Assembly (NCBI RefSeq): GCF_046546475.1
Contig: NZ_JBKGXS010000002.1
Coordinates: 558,001-622,000 of the forward strand
Reading direction: 5' to 3'
DNA from: Pseudonocardia phyllosphaerae
GTDB lineage: Bacteria; Actinomycetota; Actinomycetes; Mycobacteriales; Pseudonocardiaceae
DNA length: 64,000 bases
Shown: one piece after another, positions 1-8,241 of the stretch
Layout of the letters: the number at the start of each line of letters is the position of its first letter
How positions within the stretch are numbered: position 1 is the stretch's first letter
Made by a program: the position numbers and the translations under genes
The notes under the pieces: model-generated
Database searches by the model: none
Told to the model about the DNA's origin: nothing
Seen by the model: only the letters and a program-made list of their open reading frames with translations

Positions 1-1
1 G

Positions 2-253
2 GCCGCCCGGTGAGCAGCACAAGCGCCCCGCTACGAGGACCTGGCCCACGACCGGTTCGTCATCGGCACCCCGGATGACTGCCTCGCGGCACTGCTGCCA
101 TGGCTTGACGAGGTCGGCGTCGATCACCTCGTCCTGCGCACCGACTGGGCCGGGATGCCGGCCGGCGACGCGCTGTGCTCACTCGAGCTGCTCGCCCGCG
201 AGGTTGCACCGGTGCTCCGCGACCGTCCGGCCGGAGTGCGCCCGGCCGGGTGA
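2..253 (+). pseudogene. C-terminal fragment of LLM-class flavin-dependent oxidoreductase
   Basis: The frame ending at the TGA at 251-253 reads YEDLAHDRFVIGTPDDC followed by a GVDHLVLRTDW motif, which resembles the C-terminal end of luciferase-like F420/FMN monooxygenases. This frame has a TGA at 11-13, nine bases before the window's first usable codons run out, so the gene cannot simply continue upstream in the same frame. Either a frameshift lies at the window edge or the piece is a decayed remnant. About 80 residues are visible; the TIM-barrel core is outside the window. Family assignment rests on the GTPDD and LRTDW motifs only. Confidence 0.5.
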
Positions 254-265
254 GGGCTGGACTGC

Positions 266-1087
266 TCACCGGCCCGGGACGTGTTCGCCTGCCCGGGCCA
301 GTAGCCCCGCCGCACGATCGACGACGGGCTTGTCCACCAGCGCTCCGTCGAGCACCGCGACCGCTCCTGCGCCGGCCGCGTCGATCACCCGCCGGGCCCA
401 GGCCAGCTGCTCGCCGGTGGGCCGGAACGCCTCCGCCACCGGGGCGATCTGGGACGGATGGATGCAGAGCTTCCCGGTCAGCCCCAGCGACAGCGCCGTC
501 GCGCAGTCCCGGACCAGGCGCTCCGGGTCGCGCACCGCCGTGGTGACGCCGTCGATCGGAGCGGCGACGCCTGCTGCGCGGGCACTGAGCACCAGCTCGG
601 CGCGGGCGAGCCACAACGCGTCGTCGTCCAGGTGGTCGACACCGAGGTCGACGGCGTAGTCGACGCTGCCGAAGGCCGGGCGCGTCACCTGGGGCACCGC
701 GCACATCTCGTCGATCCGGCGGATGCCGCGTGCCGTCTCGACCAGCGGGACGACCTCGACATCGTCGGGCAGGCGGCCGGTCAGCGCCGTGAGCTGGGCT
801 CCACTCTCGGCCTTGGGCAGCACGACCGGACAGCCGCGGGGAGCGACCATCGCGACGTCGTCGTCGTACCAGGGGGTGCTCGAGCCGTTGATGCGCACCG
901 CGGCCGTTCCCCCGCCGTCGAGCCAGCGCGCGACATCGCGACGGGCGTCGTCCTTGCCGTCCGGTGCGACGGCGTCCTCCAGATCCAGGATCACGACATC
1001 GGCACCGGTGGCGACTGCCTTGTCGTAGCGGTCCGAGCGGGCACCGGGGACGAACAGGAACGTGGTCGCGGAGACGAGAGACGGCAC
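266..1087 (-). CDS. HpcH/HpaI aldolase / citrate lyase beta-like CoA ester lyase
   Basis: This is a 273-residue CitE-like protein of the HpcH/HpaI TIM-barrel family, which cleaves or forms C-C bonds in CoA thioesters such as malyl-CoA or citryl-CoA with a divalent metal. The diagnostic stretches are FLFVPG near the N-terminus, GADVVILDLEDAV around residues 28-40, VPLVET with a likely metal-ligand Glu, FGSVDYAVDLG with a ligand Asp, and KLCIHPSQ near residue 215. GTG at 1087 is the only start just ahead of the conserved FVPG block; no strong ribosome binding site is visible, so the exact start is uncertain. It is a single gene, convergent with the preceding fragment. The substrate cannot be told from sequence; family members act in malyl-CoA, citramalyl-CoA and methylaspartate pathways. 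Confidence 0.85.
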   Translation of the reverse strand: MPSLVSATTFLFVPGARSDRYDKAVATGADVVILDLEDAVAPDGKDDARRDVARWLDGGGTAAVRINGSSTPWYDDDVAMVAPRGCPVVLPKAESGAQLTALTGRLPDDVEVVPLVETARGIRRIDEMCAVPQVTRPAFGSVDYAVDLGVDHLDDDALWLARAELVLSARAAGVAAPIDGVTTAVRDPERLVRDCATALSLGLTGKLCIHPSQIAPVAEAFRPTGEQLAWARRVIDAAGAGAVAVLDGALVDKPVVDRAAGLLARAGEHVPGR

Positions 1088-1280
1088 CCGAACATCGTTA
1101 ATGTCTGATGTTTTCCTGTCAACCGGCTGCGCCTGTCCTGTCCGCCTCGCGGGCCGGTGATCCTCAGTTCTGTGGAGACGGCCGTCCGGCCGATAACGAC
1201 ACCCCGGTACTTCTCGACGAACCGGTCGACCACGGCATCCACCGGATGCCTGAACCCACTCGTTCCACTGGAGGAACACC

Positions 1281-1952
1281 GTGTCGAAGTCCGCGCTCGC
1301 AGGAGTCGGTCTCGTCCTCACCTCGGCCCTGGGTCTCGGCCTCGCCGGTACCGCGGCCGCGGCTCCGGCCGCCGCACCGGCCCCGGCGCGGGAGAGCGTC
1401 GTCGTCAGCTCGGTGACCGACGGCGACACCTTCCGCGTCGGCAACCGCCGGATCCGCGTCATCGGCATCGACTCCTGCGAGACCAACACGACCGGCGGCA
1501 CCGCGGCCACCGAGGCCGCGAAGCGCCTGATCGCGGGCAAGCGCGTCACCCTGACCCGCCAGGCAGGCGTCGACCGCGACCAGTACGGCCGCGAGGTCCG
1601 CTACGTCGGCACCCCCACCGGCGACTTCGGCCGGCAGATGGTCCCGGCGCTGCACACCGGCGTCTACCGGGGCGGCAACAACGCCTCGCCCGCCTACCTG
1701 GCCGAGCTGAGCCGGATCGACCACGGCCGCAACTGCGGGTCCGTCATCCCGCCGAAGCCGGCCCCGAAGCCCGCACCGAAGCCCGCGCCCAAGCCGGCCC
1801 CGAAGCCTGCGCCCAAGCCCGCGCCGAAGCCGAACGTCTACTACAAGAACTGCTCGGCCGCCCGCGCCGCGGGCGTCACCCCGATCTACCGCGGCCAGCC
1901 CGGTTACGGCGCCCACCTGGACCGCGACAACGACGGCAAGGCCTGCGAGTGA
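1281..1952 (+). CDS. Secreted thermonuclease-like protein with excalibur domain
   Basis: The GTG start at 1281 follows a GGAGGA ribosome binding site. The 223-residue product has a signal peptide (hydrophobic residues about 5-28 ending in an Ala-rich cleavage region), then a staphylococcal-nuclease fold (VTDGDTFRVG near residue 45, RVIGIDSCET, and DRDQYGREVRYV near 95). A Pro/Lys-rich linker of repeated PAPK units follows (about 157-185). A C-terminal excalibur calcium-binding domain ends in DRDNDGKACE. SNase-excalibur proteins are exported actinobacterial proteins thought to be extracellular nucleases. The conserved Asp and Arg positions look intact, so activity is plausible. The linker repeat at 1751-1830 is coding and slippage-prone. 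A hairpin terminator follows at once. Confidence 0.9.
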   Translation: MSKSALAGVGLVLTSALGLGLAGTAAAAPAAAPAPARESVVVSSVTDGDTFRVGNRRIRVIGIDSCETNTTGGTAATEAAKRLIAGKRVTLTRQAGVDRDQYGREVRYVGTPTGDFGRQMVPALHTGVYRGGNNASPAYLAELSRIDHGRNCGSVIPPKPAPKPAPKPAPKPAPKPAPKPAPKPNVYYKNCSAARAAGVTPIYRGQPGYGAHLDRDNDGKACE

Positions 1953-1957
1953 CCCCT

Positions 1958-1993
1958 ACCCGGCTCGGACCCGGATCCGGGGCCGAGCCGGGT
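1958..1993 (+). terminator. GC-rich hairpin after the nuclease gene
   Basis: An 11-bp arm (1958-1968) pairs exactly with 1983-1993, enclosing a second self-complementary core (CCCGGATCCGGG). It starts 5 bases after the nuclease stop codon and lies before the isochorismatase start. There is no U-tract, as is common for actinomycete terminators. Confidence 0.6.
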
Positions 1994-2034
1994 GGAGCAG
2001 GGCGGTGTCGCCGTCTACGGTCGGGCACGTGCTG

Positions 2035-2547
2035 ATGACCGCCGACGACGCCGTCCTGCTCCTCATCGACTTCCAGCAGCGCCTGGTCCCCGCGATGCAC
2101 GACGGGGACACCGCGGTCACCCGGGCCGCCCGGCTCGCGGAGGCCGCCACGCTGCTGGAGGTGCCGGTGCTGGCGACCGAACAGGTCCCCGACAAGCTCG
2201 GCCCGACCGTCGAGCAGCTGGCCGGGTTCCCGCACCTGGTCACGCCGAAGACCCGGTTCACCGCCGACGCCGGTGTCCTCCCGCCCGGGCGGCGGGAGAT
2301 CGTCGTCGCCGGGGTGGAGGCGCACGTCTGCGTGCTGCAGACCGTGCTGGAGCTGCTCGGCGGTGACCGCCGGGTGCTCGTCGTCGCCGACGCCGTCGCC
2401 TCCCGCTCCGACGACGACAAGGACGTCGCCCTGGCCCGCGCCCGCGCGGCAGGCGCCGAGGTCGTCACCTCGGAGATGGTGCTGTTCGAGTGGGTGCGCG
2501 ACGCGACCCACCCGCAGTTCCGCGCGGTGCAGAAGCTGCTGAAGTGA
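2035..2547 (+). CDS. Isochorismatase-family cysteine hydrolase
   Basis: This is a 170-residue protein of the isochorismatase-like hydrolase superfamily. The catalytic triad is visible: Asp12 in LLLIDFQ, Lys72 in VTPKTRF and Cys99 in VEAHVCVLQT, with a conserved VAGVEAH segment before the Cys. The family hydrolyses amides or vinyl ethers (nicotinamide, isochorismate, ureidoacrylate and others); the short YcaC/ISOC-type length gives no specific substrate. ATG 2035 is chosen because it directly precedes the first beta strand; an upstream GTG at 2005 would add ten unconserved residues. It converges with the penicillin-binding protein gene, with 18 bases between the stops. Confidence 0.85.
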   Translation: MTADDAVLLLIDFQQRLVPAMHDGDTAVTRAARLAEAATLLEVPVLATEQVPDKLGPTVEQLAGFPHLVTPKTRFTADAGVLPPGRREIVVAGVEAHVCVLQTVLELLGGDRRVLVVADAVASRSDDDKDVALARARAAGAEVVTSEMVLFEWVRDATHPQFRAVQKLLK

Positions 2548-2565
2548 TCACCGGGCGGTAGCGGC

Positions 2566-4743
2566 TCAGCGGGCCTGCCGGAACGCCGGGTCGGGATCGG
2601 GCAGCGGCACGTCCGGCGCGTCGCCGAGCAGCTCGCCGACCGCGGCGAACCACGGCGGCGCGGCGACCGTCCCGCCGAACGCCCCGTGCCCGCAGTCGCC
2701 CAGGTGCACCGGGTGCCCGGGGCAGATCTCCTGCGGGCGGGCGCCGTCGGCGAAGACCATCGACGACCCGGCCAGGCCGTCGATCCCGCCGGTGCCGCCG
2801 ACGAACGCGACGGACTCGCTGGTGTTCGTCGTCCCGGTCTTGCCGATGGTGGGGCGGGTCCAGCCGGCGTCGCGGGCGGCGGCGGCCGAGGTGCCCGAGA
2901 CCGTGTCCTTGCCGAGCCCGGCGGCCAGGGTGTGCGCGATCCCGGGCGACACGGCCTGCTCGCACGGCTCCGACGGAACCGGGACCGGGGCGCCGTTGCG
3001 GTCGGTCACCGAGAGGACCGCGTTCGGCGGGCACCAGGTGCCGTCGCTCTGCACGGTGGCGGCGACGTTGGCCATCTCCAGCGTGGACACCGGGCTGACG
3101 CCGAGGGTGAACGACAGCAGCCCGGAGAAGAACTGGGACTGCGGCTGGGAGACCCGGGGATCGTCCGAGGCCGGGTCCGGGGTGCCGCCGGCGAGGTTGG
3201 CGTTCAGGCTGTCGCGCAGCCCGAGCCGGCGGGCCATGTCCAGGACCTGCGGCATCCCGGTACGCGCCTCCAGGTCGACGAACGCGGTGTTCGGCGAGGT
3301 CGCGAGCGCGTCGGGCAGGCTGATCGGGTTCGGGTAGTTCGGGGTGTCGTTGGCGACCGGGTAGCAGGAGGTGTACCGGTTCGCGTCGGGCGGAGTGAAG
3401 CACGACGACGCCGGGTCCGGCAGCAGGCTGTCGTAGCCGACGGTGCCCGCCTGCAGTGCCGCCGCCGTCGTGAAGATCTTGAACGTGGATCCGGCGCCGA
3501 ACACGTTGCTCGGGTTGGCGACGATGTCGGTGGCGGTCTGGCCCCGGTCGGCGTCGGTGCCCAGCGAGCGGTTGGACACCATGGCCAGCACCTGGTGGCC
3601 GTCGTGGCCGGGGCGGATCAGCGCGAGGGTGTTCGCGACGCCGTCCTGGGTGGGCGGGACGTTGGCGTCGACGGCGCGCTTGGCGTCGTCACTGGCGACC
3701 GGGTCCATCGTGGTGCGGATCGTGTAGCCGCCGGTCTCGAGCTGCTGCGGGGTGAACCCGGCCTTCTCGAGCTGGTCCACGGCGTAGCGGCAGAAGAACC
3801 CGGCGTCCGGGGCCGCGCCCATGCAGTTGCCACCCGGGGTGACCGGGCCGTCCGGCAGCACGCCGAGCGGGGCCGCCGTCGCCTGCGCAGCCTGCGCCGG
3901 GGTGATCGACCCGGCCTGGCGCATCGCGGCGATCACAGTGTTGCGCCGGTCGGTGGTGGCCTTGGGGTGCTTGTACGGGTCGAACAACGTGGGGTTGTTG
4001 ACCATCCCGGCGAACATCGCGGCCTGGGCGACGCTCAGGTGCGCCGCGTCGGTGCCGAAGTAGGCGTGTGCCGCCGCCTCGACGCCGTAGACCCGCCCGC
4101 CGAACTCGACGACGTTCAGGTAGCCGGCGAGGACGTCCTGCTTGGACATGGTGCGGTCGATGCGCTGCGCGACCAGCGCCTCGCGGACCTTCCGGCTGAT
4201 CGTGTCGTCGCGGTCGGCCTGCTGGGCGCCCGGGTCGTTCCGGTCGGCGACGTTGATCAGCCAGTTCTTCACGTACTGCTGGGTGATCGTCGAGCCGCCC
4301 TGCACCGAGCCACCTGCGGCGTCGGCGGCCAGCGCGCGCAGCGTGCCGACCGGGTCGACGCCGGACTCGGAGAAGAACCGCCGGTCCTCGATGTCGACCA
4401 CGGCAGCGGTCATGGCCGGGGCGATCTTCTTGTAGGGCACCGGCATCCGGTACTGCTCGTCGAGGACGGCGAGCGGGGCGCCGTTGCGGTCGGTGACCGT
4501 GGTCGCGGCGGGGACGGTGGCCGGGTCCGGGGTGCCGGACGCGTCCTCGGGGACGGTGCCCGCGGCGAGCGCGACGGCCCCGGCCGCCGGGGCGGCGCAG
4601 GCGGAGAGCACGAGCCCGCCGGCGAGGATCGCGACGCCGAGCCGCACCCAGGTGCTGCGGTCCCGGACCGCCGGGCGCCTGCCGATCCGGTTCCGCCACG
4701 ACCTGCTGTTGCTGCTGCCCGTCCGGTCCGCGTTCTCCCCCAC
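2566..4743 (-). CDS. Class A penicillin-binding protein (transglycosylase/transpeptidase)
   Basis: This 725-residue bifunctional peptidoglycan synthase polymerises glycan strands from lipid II and cross-links stem peptides at the outer membrane face. It has a short basic cytoplasmic tail and one hydrophobic anchor at about 33-62. The family 51 glycosyltransferase domain carries catalytic EDRRFF (Glu119) and GGSTITQQ (149-156). The transpeptidase domain carries the three penicillin-binding motifs: STFK (419-422), SPN (483-485) and KTG (635-637). Several Cys residues in the transpeptidase domain (such as 448 and 460) may form disulfides outside the membrane. It is preceded by a membrane-protein gene on the same strand 89 bases upstream. 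Confidence 0.95.
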   Translation of the reverse strand: MGENADRTGSSNSRSWRNRIGRRPAVRDRSTWVRLGVAILAGGLVLSACAAPAAGAVALAAGTVPEDASGTPDPATVPAATTVTDRNGAPLAVLDEQYRMPVPYKKIAPAMTAAVVDIEDRRFFSESGVDPVGTLRALAADAAGGSVQGGSTITQQYVKNWLINVADRNDPGAQQADRDDTISRKVREALVAQRIDRTMSKQDVLAGYLNVVEFGGRVYGVEAAAHAYFGTDAAHLSVAQAAMFAGMVNNPTLFDPYKHPKATTDRRNTVIAAMRQAGSITPAQAAQATAAPLGVLPDGPVTPGGNCMGAAPDAGFFCRYAVDQLEKAGFTPQQLETGGYTIRTTMDPVASDDAKRAVDANVPPTQDGVANTLALIRPGHDGHQVLAMVSNRSLGTDADRGQTATDIVANPSNVFGAGSTFKIFTTAAALQAGTVGYDSLLPDPASSCFTPPDANRYTSCYPVANDTPNYPNPISLPDALATSPNTAFVDLEARTGMPQVLDMARRLGLRDSLNANLAGGTPDPASDDPRVSQPQSQFFSGLLSFTLGVSPVSTLEMANVAATVQSDGTWCPPNAVLSVTDRNGAPVPVPSEPCEQAVSPGIAHTLAAGLGKDTVSGTSAAAARDAGWTRPTIGKTGTTNTSESVAFVGGTGGIDGLAGSSMVFADGARPQEICPGHPVHLGDCGHGAFGGTVAAPPWFAAVGELLGDAPDVPLPDPDPAFRQAR

Positions 4744-4832
4744 GGGAGATCATTGTGGGGTGCAACTCTGAGGTACGCCTGAGACGCGGCCGGGGTGTCG
4801 CTGAGAGTCGGCGCACGCCCCGGGCGACGCCG

Positions 4833-5324
4833 CTAGTCCGACCCCGGCGGGCTCAGCGCGATCCGCGCCCAGGTGCCGGTCAGCACCAGCACCGCCAGCA
4901 CCTCCACGACCAGGCCCGGCCCGACGTCGTCGGCGGGCAGCCCGGTGCGCCGCGCCCAGATCGCCCACAGCCCGGTGACGGCGGCAACCCCGCAGACCGC
5001 ACCCGCGGCCCAGGCCAGCGGCCAGAACCGGACGAGCAGTGCGACCCCGGAGACGACGAGCGCAACCCCGGCCACCAGCGCGAACAGCCACGGCAGCGGG
5101 CCGGGTGTCGCGGTGCCGAGCAGCACCTCCCAGCCGGCGGCGCGGTCGGCCCACGGCATCAGGGCCGCGGCCGCGGCGGCCGCGGTCGTCCCGCCGGCGA
5201 GGACGGCGGCGGGTCCGAGGTCGATCCAGCGGTCGACGCGCCAGGCGATCCGGGTGAGGTCGCGCTGCATCTCCGGCGGCGCGGTCAGGGACGCGGGGAC
5301 GGGGTCGGGCGTGTGCTCGGTCAT
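4833..5324 (-). CDS. Hypothetical four-helix membrane protein
   Basis: This 163-residue protein was not recognised as a named family. It has a hydrophilic N-terminus of about 35 residues followed by four predicted membrane segments (about 37-56, 75-97, 100-122 and 135-155). A conserved-looking PWADRAAGWEVL loop lies between the first two. The ATG at 5324 has a strong GGAGGGGAG ribosome binding site. It sits upstream of the penicillin-binding protein gene on the same strand with an 89-base gap, so the two may be cotranscribed and a cell-envelope role is conceivable. No catalytic motif is visible. Confidence 0.75.
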   Translation of the reverse strand: MTEHTPDPVPASLTAPPEMQRDLTRIAWRVDRWIDLGPAAVLAGGTTAAAAAAALMPWADRAAGWEVLLGTATPGPLPWLFALVAGVALVVSGVALLVRFWPLAWAAGAVCGVAAVTGLWAIWARRTGLPADDVGPGLVVEVLAVLVLTGTWARIALSPPGSD

Positions 5325-5422
5325 CGCTCCCCTCCGCCGGTGGTCGTCGGCGATGGTCCCCCATGCGTGGCCGGGTCGGAAACCCCGGGTCGGCCGGGTT
5401 CACCCACCCGGCGAGGAACGGG

Positions 5423-5827
5423 TCAGGCCGCCTGCTGCCCGCAGCGGCACGGTGCCCCCTGCTGGCAGCCGCATCCGCAGGTCGCTGCGCAGCCGCACGC
5501 GGTGCGGCTCGCCGGTTCCGGGGCGGCCTCGGGCGCCGCACCGCAGCAGCCGGGGACGCTGACCAGCTCGGGGGCGGCACCGTCGGCGGCCGGCTCCGGC
5601 GGCGCGACCGGGTCGAGGCCGAGGGCGGCCAGCACCGCACCGGCGAGGTCGGGCACCGGCTCGGCCGGGCGCACGCGCGCGAGCCGGTCGAGCCGGTCGG
5701 CGGCACCGGCCCAGGCGCGGCAGGCGTCGCAGCCGGCGCGGTGCGCCCGGGCGGCCGCGGCCTCGCCTGCGGTCGCCTCGCCGTCCAGCTCCGCGGACAC
5801 CACGTCCCGGCACTGCTGACAGTCCAT
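5423..5827 (-). CDS. zf-HC2 zinc-finger protein with Cys-rich C-terminal tail
   Basis: This is a 134-residue soluble protein. The N-terminal 40 residues match the zinc-binding anti-sigma fold (Cys3-x2-Cys6 and His29-x3-Cys33-x2-Cys36). Members of this family usually bind an ECF sigma factor, but no sigma gene is adjacent and there is no membrane segment. After a Pro/Ala-rich linker, the last 42 residues hold nine Cys in CC, CGC, CGCGC and CRC clusters, which looks like a second metal- or redox-responsive site. The single-gene setting, divergent from an 85-residue protein and glmS, gives no partner. It could be a redox- or metal-sensing anti-sigma factor for a distant sigma factor; this is inference. 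Confidence 0.75.
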   Translation of the reverse strand: MDCQQCRDVVSAELDGEATAGEAAAARAHRAGCDACRAWAGAADRLDRLARVRPAEPVPDLAGAVLAALGLDPVAPPEPAADGAAPELVSVPGCCGAAPEAAPEPASRTACGCAATCGCGCQQGAPCRCGQQAA

Positions 5828-5965
5828 ACCGTCACTGTCGCGCAAGCGCTCCGCCGAGTTCCCGCGGGCCCGCAGATTTCCTGTGACCCATCCGACGCCA
5901 CCGATCCTGCCCGATTCCGGGCAGGGAGTTCGCCAATTCGACCTCGATCGGCCAGGATCCGTGCA

Positions 5966-6223
5966 GTGGATGCGGAACTCGTCCGGCACGTCGCGGTCAC
6001 GACCGGGCTGCCGGAGCCGGTGGCGGCGCGGGTCGTCGCCGACGTCCGCGCCTACTACGGCGAGACGACCGAGACCTACGTCCGGCGCCGGCACCGCGAG
6101 CTGCGGCAGCGGGACCGGCGCAACGACGAGATCTGGCCGCGGATCGCCGCCGAGCTGCGCGACCGCGTCGTCGCACCGGGCGAGGTCTCCGAGCGCAGGC
6201 TGCGCCGGATCGTCTACGGCTGA
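5966..6223 (+). CDS. Conserved small hypothetical protein upstream of glmS
   Basis: This 85-residue, highly charged protein starts at GTG 5966 and reads DAELVRHVAVTTGLPEPV, then a helical segment rich in Arg (YVRRRHRELRQRDRRNDE), ending RRLRRIVYG. No enzyme motif or membrane segment is visible. The all-helical, basic composition would fit a small nucleic-acid-binding or regulatory protein, but the family was not identified with certainty. It is encoded 49 bases before glmS on the same strand, so cotranscription is likely. The start lacks a strong ribosome binding site, and the preceding AGGATCC is a weak candidate. Confidence 0.65.
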   Translation: MDAELVRHVAVTTGLPEPVAARVVADVRAYYGETTETYVRRRHRELRQRDRRNDEIWPRIAAELRDRVVAPGEVSERRLRRIVYG

Positions 6224-6272
6224 GCACCACAGGTGCCCCCCAGCGAGAACCAACGAGAGGAACCCAGCAGGT

Positions 6273-8093
6273 ATGTGCGGAATCGTGGGCTACGTCGGGC
6301 CGCGGGAGGCCACCGACATCCTGGTCGAGGGGCTGACCCGGCTGGAGTACCGGGGCTACGACTCGGCGGGCGTCGCCCTGCCGTACCGCCGCAAGGTGCG
6401 GGTGCGGCGCACACCGGGCCGGGTCGAGGATCTGCGCGCGTCGCTCGAGGCCGACCCGCTGTCCGGGCACACCGGCATCGCGCACACCCGCTGGGCCACC
6501 CACGGTGAGCCGAGCGAGGCCAACGCCCACCCGCAGACCGACTCCTCGGGCCGGATCGCGGTGGTGCACAACGGCATCATCGAGAACGCCGACGAGCTGC
6601 GCGCCAAGCTGGCCGCCGGCGGCGTCGTGTTCACCTCCGACACCGACACCGAGATCCTGCCGCACCTGATCGCCGAGGCCCTCGACGGCGGGGCCGCGTC
6701 GCTGACCGACGCGGTGCGCTCCGCGCTGTCCGCGGTCGAGGGCACCTACGGCCTCGCCGTGCTGGACGGGCACTCCCCCGACGAGATCGTCGTCGCGCGC
6801 AACGGCAGCCCGATCGTGCTGGGCATCGGCGACGGCGAGATGGTCGTCGCCTCCGACCTGGCCGCGGTCGTGCGGCACACCCGCCAGGTCGTCTACCTCG
6901 ACGACGGCGAGGTCGTCAGCGTCCGGGCCGGCGGTGTGGAGGGCAGCACCCGGATCACCCCGGTCACGCTCGACCCGGCCGACGCCGAGGACGCCGACAT
7001 CCGCCTCGGCGGGCACCCGGACTTCCTGGCCAAGGAGATCGCCGAGCAGCCCGACGCCGTGTCCCGCGCGGTCGCGGGCCGGCTCGACAGCCGCTTCGCC
7101 ACCACGCGTCTCGACGGCCTGAAGCTCGACCCGCGCGAGCTGCGCGCGATCCGGCGTGTGGTGTTCCTGGGCTGCGGGTCGGCGTACTACGCGGGCCAGA
7201 TCGGTGCGGACCTGGTCGAGGAGCTCGCCCGGATCCCCGCGCACGCCGAGCCGGCCGGGGAGTTCCGCTACCGCAACCCGGTCGTCGACCCGGACGCGCT
7301 CTACGTCGCGGTCAGCCAGTCCGGCGAGACCGCGGACACCCTCGCCGCGGTGCAGGAGCTGCAGCGCAAGGGCGGACGGGTGGTCGGTGCGGTCAACGTG
7401 ATCGGCAGCGCGATCGCCCGCGAGTGCGGCGCCGGGGTGTTCCTGCACTCCGGCACGGAGGTGTCGGTGGCCTCGACGAAGGCCGTCACCAACATGGCGG
7501 TGTCGTTCGCGATGCTCGCGGTGCTGCTCGGGCGGGTGCGGGACCTGTCGCTGACCGACGGGCGCCGCATCGTCGACGGGCTGGCGGCGCTGCCGGGGCT
7601 GATCGACGCCGTCGTCGCCGACGACGCCGCGATCGGGGAGGTCGCGCGGCGGCACGCGCAGGCGTCGTCGATGTTCTTCGTGGGGCGGACCCGCTGCTGG
7701 CCGGTGGCCCGCGAGGGCGCGCAGAAGCTCAAGGAGATCTCCTACGTCCACGCCGAGGCCTACCCGGCGGCCGAGCTGAAGCACGGGCCGCTGGCGCTGG
7801 TCTCCCCGGCGATGCCCAGCGTCGTGCTCGCCCCCGGTGACGAGCTGCTGGCCAAGAACGTCGGCACGATCGAGCAGATCCGCGCCCGGGGCGGGCCGGT
7901 CGTCGCGGTCACCGACACCGACCTGCCCGCGGGTCTCGCCGACGACGTGCTGCGGGTGCCGCGCACCGAGCCGGAGCTGGCCCCGATCCTGCTGACCGTG
8001 CCGCTGCAGATCTTCGCCCGGCACGTCGCCGTGGCGCTGGGGCGCGACGTGGACCGGCCGCGGAACCTGGCGAAGAGCGTCACCGTCGAGTGA
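6273..8093 (+). CDS. glmS: Glutamine--fructose-6-phosphate aminotransferase (isomerizing)
   Basis: This 606-residue enzyme makes glucosamine-6-phosphate from fructose-6-phosphate and glutamine, the first committed step to UDP-GlcNAc for peptidoglycan and other amino sugars. The N-terminal Ntn glutaminase domain begins MCGIVGYVG, so Cys2 is the nucleophile after Met removal; HTRWATHG and the HNG loop are present. Two SIS sugar-isomerase domains follow (first around 290-425 with LGCGSAYYAG and SQSGET, second around 460-590 with ELKHGPLAL), and the C-terminus ends in LAKSVTVE as in canonical GlmS. Length is standard. No glmS ribozyme-like structure is apparent in the short 49-base leader. It is the only amino-sugar gene seen here. 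Confidence 0.97.
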   Translation: MCGIVGYVGPREATDILVEGLTRLEYRGYDSAGVALPYRRKVRVRRTPGRVEDLRASLEADPLSGHTGIAHTRWATHGEPSEANAHPQTDSSGRIAVVHNGIIENADELRAKLAAGGVVFTSDTDTEILPHLIAEALDGGAASLTDAVRSALSAVEGTYGLAVLDGHSPDEIVVARNGSPIVLGIGDGEMVVASDLAAVVRHTRQVVYLDDGEVVSVRAGGVEGSTRITPVTLDPADAEDADIRLGGHPDFLAKEIAEQPDAVSRAVAGRLDSRFATTRLDGLKLDPRELRAIRRVVFLGCGSAYYAGQIGADLVEELARIPAHAEPAGEFRYRNPVVDPDALYVAVSQSGETADTLAAVQELQRKGGRVVGAVNVIGSAIARECGAGVFLHSGTEVSVASTKAVTNMAVSFAMLAVLLGRVRDLSLTDGRRIVDGLAALPGLIDAVVADDAAIGEVARRHAQASSMFFVGRTRCWPVAREGAQKLKEISYVHAEAYPAAELKHGPLALVSPAMPSVVLAPGDELLAKNVGTIEQIRARGGPVVAVTDTDLPAGLADDVLRVPRTEPELAPILLTVPLQIFARHVAVALGRDVDRPRNLAKSVTVE

Positions 8094-8116
8094 TCACGAC
8101 CGGCGTCATGATCACC
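8090..8116. repeat. Short inverted repeat at the glmS stop codon
   Basis: GTGATCA (8090-8096) and TGATCAC (8109-8115) are inverted around a 12-base loop, and the glmS stop codon lies inside the left arm. The outer sequence GTGATCACGA also begins the two long palindromes near 17.9 and 18.9 kb, so this may be an internally deleted relative. A chance match to the TGATCA palindrome is possible. Confidence 0.35.
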
Positions 8117-8241
8117 GTGCGTTCCCCGACGGGAATCGACCGGTCGGCGCGCCTCCTCCGGGCGGGTGACCACGGGGTGAACGGTTGCGGGCATCCTTCA
8201 TGTCCGGGCCCGCTCCCCGTCGGGGCCCGGGAGGGACACGC

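Noticed and set aside
1751..1830. Short tandem repeats near the end of the nuclease gene, considered as a CRISPR or satellite
   Set aside because: They encode a PAPK linker in frame between the nuclease and excalibur domains; no spacers and no cas genes.
2545..2552. TGATCACC at the isochorismatase stop, considered as another copy of the palindrome
   Set aside because: Only one arm is present and no partner arm follows; chance is likely.
2686..4782. A 698-residue plus-strand frame opposite the penicillin-binding protein
   Set aside because: Shadow frame; the minus-strand product has all three penicillin-binding motifs.
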